A DNA stretch of 64,000 bases, taken from positions 4,278,001-4,342,000 of the forward strand of contig NZ_AP022587.1 of NCBI RefSeq assembly GCF_010731715.1, in the 5' to 3' direction. Under the pieces are notes generated by a model. That model saw only the letters and a list, made by a program, of their open reading frames with translations, did not search any database and had not been told where the DNA came from. This document shows, piece by piece, positions 60,047-64,000 of the stretch (position 1 is the first letter of the stretch; every line of letters starts with the position of its first letter). Made by a program: the position numbers and the translations under genes. This DNA comes from Mycobacterium stomatepiae (GTDB lineage Bacteria; Actinomycetota; Actinomycetes; Mycobacteriales; Mycobacteriaceae).

Positions 60047-60469
60047 TCAGGCCTTGCTCAACTGGAATTGCCTGGTGAAGGTCTTGCCCGGCTCTCCGTT
60101 GCACGCGTCTGACGTCGTCGTCTGGCCTTCTCCGGCGAGCGTCACAGCATCGAAGCTGTAGTCGACGGTCACCGGAGCGGATTTGCCGTCCGGGCACGGC
60201 GCCTGGGCCGTCCCGTTGTGCGTCCATCGTCCGTTGGCGAGGTGGAATTCCCAGCTGATGACTAACGTCCCGCCGTCCTGCGAGGTCGCCCGGGTGCAGT
60301 CCGATCCGCACGGGGCGAAAAGCCAGGCGGTCGGTTTGTCGGTGTTCGCGTACAGCACGTTGTACCGACCGCTCGGGACTTCCAGGTCGGCCGTCGCCGG
60401 CGGTGACGACGCGATGAGCACGGCGATCAGTGCGACACCGGCGGCCAGTCTCGGGCGGATCTCGGGCAT
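60047..60469 (-). CDS. Secreted hypothetical protein
   Basis: About 140 residues from ATG 60469 (MPEIRPRLAAGVALIAVLIA), with a clear signal peptide and likely cleavage near PATA. The mature domain is beta-rich (GRYNVLYANTDKPTAWLF, GGTLVISWEFHLANGRWTHN) with four cysteines, probably two disulfides. This pattern recurs in mycobacterial secreted proteins of unknown role. The start lies one base from the gatD stop, so it may be translated from the murT-gatD transcript. No function is proposed. Confidence 0.75.
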   Translation of the reverse strand: MPEIRPRLAAGVALIAVLIASSPPATADLEVPSGRYNVLYANTDKPTAWLFAPCGSDCTRATSQDGGTLVISWEFHLANGRWTHNGTAQAPCPDGKSAPVTVDYSFDAVTLAGEGQTTTSDACNGEPGKTFTRQFQLSKA

Positions 60470-60470
60470 G

Positions 60471-61178
60471 TCAGCGCGCCGCCAGTCGTTCGCGGCGCAA
60501 CAGGTCCACCTCGGGCAGCTGCAGCGGCGCCAGCTCGCCCACCACTTTGCCGAGCAGCAGGTCGGCCAGCTCCGGGTTGCGGGCCAGGCACGGCCCATGC
60601 ATGTAGGTCGCGACGACGCTGCCCTGGACCACGCCGTCGAAACCGTCGCCGAGACGATTGCCCGCCCCCTTGACGACCGCGGCCAACGGAGCGGCGTCGG
60701 AGCCGAGCACGGTGCCGCCGCGGTGGTTTTCAAACCCGGTGAGCCGCTGGGTCAACCCCGCCAGCAGCGGCTTGCTGACCACCTCACCGATCGTGCGCGC
60801 AGCCTGCGGAGAGGTCGTCACGTCCAGCATGCCGACGCCGTCGACCCGTTCGCCCGACGACGTCTCGTACCAGTGTCCGAGCACCTGGACGGCGGCGCAG
60901 ATCGACAGCACGGCCGCGCCGCGCTCGGCGGCGCGCTGCAGGCCCGGATACCTCTGCAGGTGCCGGGTGGCCAGCCGCTGTGCGTAGTCCTCGGCGCCGC
61001 CCAGCGTGTACAGGTCCAGGGAGTCCGGCACCGGGTCGTCCAGTGTGATCTCGACGATCTCGGCGGCGATGCCCCGCAGCAGCAGCCGTTGCCGCAGCAC
61101 CACCGCGTTGCCGCCGTCGCCGTACGTGCCCATCACGTCGGGCAGGACCAGCCCGATCCGCAGCGTCGAGTCAGCCAT
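60471..61178 (-). CDS. gatD: Lipid II isoglutaminyl synthase, glutaminase subunit GatD
   Basis: From ATG 61178, 235 residues. This is a class I glutamine amidotransferase of the CobB/CobQ-like type: the nucleophile Cys94 lies in VLSICAAVQVLG and the catalytic His194 in ATYMHGPCLARN. It corresponds to Rv3713, often labelled cobQ2. With MurT it amidates the D-glutamate of lipid II to D-isoglutamine, which is needed for cross-linking. The start overlaps the murT stop by eight bases. Confidence 0.93.
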   Translation of the reverse strand: MADSTLRIGLVLPDVMGTYGDGGNAVVLRQRLLLRGIAAEIVEITLDDPVPDSLDLYTLGGAEDYAQRLATRHLQRYPGLQRAAERGAAVLSICAAVQVLGHWYETSSGERVDGVGMLDVTTSPQAARTIGEVVSKPLLAGLTQRLTGFENHRGGTVLGSDAAPLAAVVKGAGNRLGDGFDGVVQGSVVATYMHGPCLARNPELADLLLGKVVGELAPLQLPEVDLLRRERLAAR

Positions 61179-62421
61179 GGCGGGCCAATGCTCGGTGCAG
61201 CTGCAGGAAGGCGGTGTAGTTGGCGACGACCTCCACGCGCCCCGGCGGGCAGGACGCGATGGCCGCCAGGGTGTCGTGCACCAGGGTGTGCTCGACGCCC
61301 GCGTACCCCAGGCGCACCGCCAGGTCGGTGCCGCGTTCGCCGGCGGCCACCACGGCCGTCTCTTCAAAGTGCTCGAATCGCACATCCCACAGCCACGACA
61401 GGTCCTCGCCGTCGGGCACCTGCCCGTTGACCGAGATGACCACCCCGGCGGCGTGCTTGTCGACCATCGACAGTGCTTCCTGCCAGCCGGCCGGATTCTT
61501 GGCCAGCAGAATCCGGGCGTCGTGTCCGCCGATGCGCACGGTCCGGTACCGGCCCGCAACCTCGTCCACCCCGGACACGGCTGCTACGGCCTTGGCGGGG
61601 TCGGCGCCCAGCGCGACGGCGGCCGCGACGGCCTGGGCGGCATTGCCCCGATTCACCGCGCCCGGCAGCGCCAGCCGCATCGGCAGGGCCAGCCCGTCGG
61701 GGCCGTACAACGTGCCCCCATCTTCTGGGTCGAACCACCACTGCGGGCTGGGCCGCTTGAAGTCGGCGCCCGTGGAATACCAGTGGCCTGCCAAACCAGG
61801 GGGGTCGCGGACGATCACCTCGCCGCTGCGTGGACAGCTCACCGAGTCGTTGGCCCACGCGCCGCCGGCGGCCACCCACACCACATTCGGGCTGTCGTAG
61901 GCGGCCGAGGTCATCAGCACGTCGTCGCAGTTGGCGATGACGACCGCGTTCGGGTGGCGGGCCAGGCCCGCACGCAGCGTGCGTTCGATCACGTTGATCT
62001 CGCCGACCCGGTCCAGCTGATCACGCGACAGGTTGAGCAGCACGATGACGCTGGGCTCGACGGCGTCGCAGACGTGCGGGACGTGCATCTCATCGACTTC
62101 CAGGACCGCGAGTCCGGCGTCGCGGTCGGCGGCCAGCGCGGCCACCAGGCCGGCGTCCATGTTGGCGCCTTCGGCGTTGGTGGCGACCGAGCCCAGCGTG
62201 CCGAGGGCGGCCGCGGTCATCCGGGTGGTGGTGGACTTGCCGTTGGTGCCGGTCACGACGACCGTGCGCCGACCCGCACCGAGCTGGCGCAGGATCGAGC
62301 GGTCCAGCGTCATCGCGACCAGGCCGCCGATCATCGCCCCGGCGCCGCGCCCGGTTAGCCGCGATGCCCACCGCGCGCTCGCTCCCGCGGCCAGCGCCAG
62401 ACGTGCCCGGGTGGTAACCAC
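61171..62421 (-). CDS. murT: Lipid II isoglutaminyl synthase, ligase subunit MurT
   Basis: This 416-residue Mur-ligase-like protein has its P-loop GTNGKSTTT at residues 58-66, the central domain (LEVDEMHVPHVCDAVEPSVI, LNLSRDQLDRVGEINV) and the C-terminal DUF1727 region (KNPAGWQEALSMVDKH). It activates the D-glutamate carboxylate of lipid II with ATP, and GatD supplies ammonia. It corresponds to Rv3712. The Cys4 ribbon of Firmicute MurT is only partly present (NCDD, CPRSG). It is divergent from dnaQ. Confidence 0.94.
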   Translation of the reverse strand: MVTTRARLALAAGASARWASRLTGRGAGAMIGGLVAMTLDRSILRQLGAGRRTVVVTGTNGKSTTTRMTAAALGTLGSVATNAEGANMDAGLVAALAADRDAGLAVLEVDEMHVPHVCDAVEPSVIVLLNLSRDQLDRVGEINVIERTLRAGLARHPNAVVIANCDDVLMTSAAYDSPNVVWVAAGGAWANDSVSCPRSGEVIVRDPPGLAGHWYSTGADFKRPSPQWWFDPEDGGTLYGPDGLALPMRLALPGAVNRGNAAQAVAAAVALGADPAKAVAAVSGVDEVAGRYRTVRIGGHDARILLAKNPAGWQEALSMVDKHAAGVVISVNGQVPDGEDLSWLWDVRFEHFEETAVVAAGERGTDLAVRLGYAGVEHTLVHDTLAAIASCPPGRVEVVANYTAFLQLHRALARHG

Positions 62422-62504
62422 CCGCGCAGTTTATGTGGCGCCAACCGGCGACACGACCGCGCAGCGACCCGGCGATGTCGGGCCGACGTGCCATTCTGTT
62501 GTTC

Positions 62505-63506
62505 ATGAGCCCGGTAAATCCGACGCCCTGGGGCCGGCCGGTGAGCGACCCGGACGCGGGTTGGGCGGTCATCGACGTCGAGACCTCGGGTTTTCGGCCC
62601 GGTCCGGCCCGGATCATCAGCCTTGCGGTGCTCGGACTCGACGCCGAGGGCCGCGTCGAGCAATCCGTCGTCAGCCTGCTCAACCCCGGGGTAGACCCCG
62701 GTCCCACCCACGTGCATGGGCTGATCGCCGCCATGCTCGAGGACCAGCCGCAGTTCGGGGACATCGTCGGTGAGGTGAACCAGGTGCTGCGTGGCCGCAC
62801 GCTGGTCGCGCACAACGTCGCGTTCGACTACGCCTTCCTGGCCGCCGAGGCCGAGCTCACCGGCGTCGAGCTGCCCGTCGACAGCGTCATGTGCACGGTC
62901 GAGCTGGCCCGCCGCCTCAATCTCGGCGTCGAGAACCTGCGGCTGGAGACGCTCGCCGCGCACTGGGGTGTCACCCAGGAGCGGCCGCACGACGCGTTCG
63001 ACGACGCGATGGTGCTGACCGGCGTGCTCGCGTCCGCCCTCGATCGGGCGCGCGAACACGACATCTGGCTGCCGGTGCGCCCGGTCACCCGGCGCCGCTG
63101 GCCCAACGGCCGCGTCACCCATGACGAGCTGCGCCCGCTGAAGGCGCTGGCCTCCCGGATGCCCTGCCCGTATCTCAACCCCGGGCCGTACGTCCGCGGC
63201 CGACCGCTGGTCCAGGGCATGCGGGTGGCGCTGGCCGCCGAGGTGCGCCGCACCCACGAGGAGCTCGTCGAGCGGATCCTGCACGCCGGGCTGGCCTACA
63301 CCGACATCGTCGACCGCGAGACGTCGCTGGTGGTCTGCAACGCCGCTGCCCCCGAGCAGGGCAAGGGCTACCAGGCCCAGCAGCTCGGCGTTCCGGTGGT
63401 GTCCGACGCCCAGTTCATGGACGGCGTGGGCACCGTGATCGGCGGCACCAGCATGGAGCAGTTCGTCGACGCCACGAGCGCCGACGACCAGCTGGCGCTG
63501 TTCTGA
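62505..63506 (+). CDS. dnaQ: DnaQ-type DEDDh 3'-5' exonuclease with BRCT domain (Rv3711c-like)
   Basis: From ATG 62505, 333 residues. The exonuclease motif I is AVIDVETSGF (Asp24, Glu26), motif II lies around VAHNVAFDYAFLAAE, and motif III has HDAFDDAMV, which completes the DEDDh set. The C-terminal 90 residues (VQGMRVALAAEVRRTHEELV, LVVCNAAAPEQGKGYQAQQL) look like a BRCT domain. H37Rv Rv3711c is annotated dnaQ, although mycobacterial proofreading is mainly done by the PHP domain of DnaE1. Its role may be repair. Confidence 0.88.
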   Translation: MSPVNPTPWGRPVSDPDAGWAVIDVETSGFRPGPARIISLAVLGLDAEGRVEQSVVSLLNPGVDPGPTHVHGLIAAMLEDQPQFGDIVGEVNQVLRGRTLVAHNVAFDYAFLAAEAELTGVELPVDSVMCTVELARRLNLGVENLRLETLAAHWGVTQERPHDAFDDAMVLTGVLASALDRAREHDIWLPVRPVTRRRWPNGRVTHDELRPLKALASRMPCPYLNPGPYVRGRPLVQGMRVALAAEVRRTHEELVERILHAGLAYTDIVDRETSLVVCNAAAPEQGKGYQAQQLGVPVVSDAQFMDGVGTVIGGTSMEQFVDATSADDQLALF

Positions 63507-63551
63507 TCGCCGGTGTCATTGTGTTGGCTCTCAGCAATTTCACGGCTTCAT

Positions 63552-63569
63552 CTCAGCTTCTGAGCTGAG
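63552..63569. terminator. Short perfect hairpin after dnaQ
   Basis: CTCAGCT (63552-63558) and AGCTGAG (63563-63569) form a seven-base stem with a four-base loop, 46 bases after the dnaQ stop. The remainder of 63507-63712 holds the promoter region of the chloride channel gene; I see no other gene in it. Confidence 0.45.
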
Positions 63570-63712
63570 CCGACGGCGCGCCGGATTGTTACGCTTGGCT
63601 AGCCACTGCGGAGCGCGAACGCGTCCTGTGCGGCGCTCTGGGGGACAGACCTAACTACGGCGGCGATCACCGCATCCGGACATCGTCGATCGCATCAGTG
63701 AGGACATCGTTA

Positions 63713-64000
63713 GTGAGTGGGCGGTTGGCAGATTTCGCTGTCGATCGGCGAGTGTTGCTGATCACCGGTGTTGCGGTCGTCATCGGCGCCCTGTCCGCGG
63801 TGGTGGCTTGGTGTTTGCTTCAGCTAATCGGGATTGTCACTAATCTTGTTTTCTACCAAAGGTTTTCGGACGCCCTGGTGGCACCTGCAGCAAACCATCA
63901 TCTGTGGTGGCTGATACTGGGCGCACCGATTGCCGGCGGTTTCGTCATCGGTCTGATGGCTCGGTACGGGTCGGATCAAGTACGCGGTCACGGCATGCCC
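63713..64000 (+). CDS. ClC-family chloride channel/transporter, 3' end outside window
   Basis: From GTG 63713 (GAGG about nine bases upstream; an in-frame GTG at 63698 is possible) the visible 96 codons give a basic start, a first membrane segment (VVIGALSAVVAWCLLQLIGI), a second one (WWLILGAPIAGGFVIGLMAR) and YGSDQVRGHGMP. That last motif is the ClC selectivity signature GSxxIRGHGxPE of helix D. It would be a chloride channel or a chloride/proton antiporter in the membrane. H37Rv has leuA next to Rv3711c, so the gene is an addition or the synteny ends here. Confidence 0.87.
   Translation, partial: MSGRLADFAVDRRVLLITGVAVVIGALSAVVAWCLLQLIGIVTNLVFYQRFSDALVAPAANHHLWWLILGAPIAGGFVIGLMARYGSDQVRGHGMP

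Noticed and set aside
63600..63712. Fluoride-type riboswitch ahead of the ClC gene
   Set aside because: Some CCTAAC and GGCGATCACC text recalls it, but the conserved GATGGC and pseudoknot partners could not be placed.

Overview
The window looks like chromosomal DNA of a non-tuberculous Mycobacterium. It is GC-rich and actinobacterial. Its backbone has the gene order known from M. tuberculosis H37Rv Rv3711c to Rv3725, read in the opposite direction: epimerase, cutinase, lucA, tRNA-Ser, SRP RNA, aspartate aminotransferase, dnaX, tmsB/tmsA, SRPBCC protein, Ami1 amidase, YbaB, recR, gatD, murT, dnaQ. Family assignments rest on motifs and remembered families; no search was run.

Layout. 1-6.1 kb: catabolic block with an NmrA-like reductase, a thioesterase, two TetR regulators, a P450 with a collapsed SDR in front of it, and an SDR-aldehyde dehydrogenase operon. 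6.2-12.5 kb: F420-type split-barrel protein, epimerase, secreted cutinase, DDN-like protein, CsbD, a beta-lactamase-fold esterase and a DapB-like oxidoreductase. 12.5-18.4 kb: an uncharacterised cluster around a CHAT (caspase-like) protease with a TPR partner. 18.5-23.1 kb: an LpqH-type lipoprotein and a D-amino-acid operon (CycA permease, D-serine dehydratase-like enzyme, RidA) divergent from a YheO/DauR-type regulator. 23.1-33.3 kb: crotonase, lucA, tRNA-Ser, SRP RNA, aminotransferase, an IS30-type element, dnaX, the tuberculostearic acid pair tmsB/tmsA and an SRPBCC protein.

33.3-57.1 kb: the main accessory island, inserted between the Rv3718c and Rv3717 homologues. It is a giant nonribosomal peptide synthetase read leftwards, now split into two ORFs by a one-base frameshift. 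The deduced order is Cs-A-T / C-A-T-E / C-A-T / C-A-T-E / C-A-T / C-A(MT)-T-TE. Modules 2-3 and 4-5 are a tandem duplication of one two-module unit of about 7.6 kb. The expected product is an acylated hexapeptide with D residues at positions 2 and 4 and an N-methylated, probably threonine, sixth residue. Directly upstream lies a dead mbtH gene, which appears not to be recorded by simple ORF calling. 57.3-64 kb: conserved cell-wall and DNA-repair genes, two secreted proteins and the start of a ClC chloride channel.

Several otherwise healthy genes (esterase, CHAT-cluster gene, TPR gene, transposase, NRPS) are each restored by adding one base. This could mean systematic base loss in the assembly or real decay, and should be settled first.
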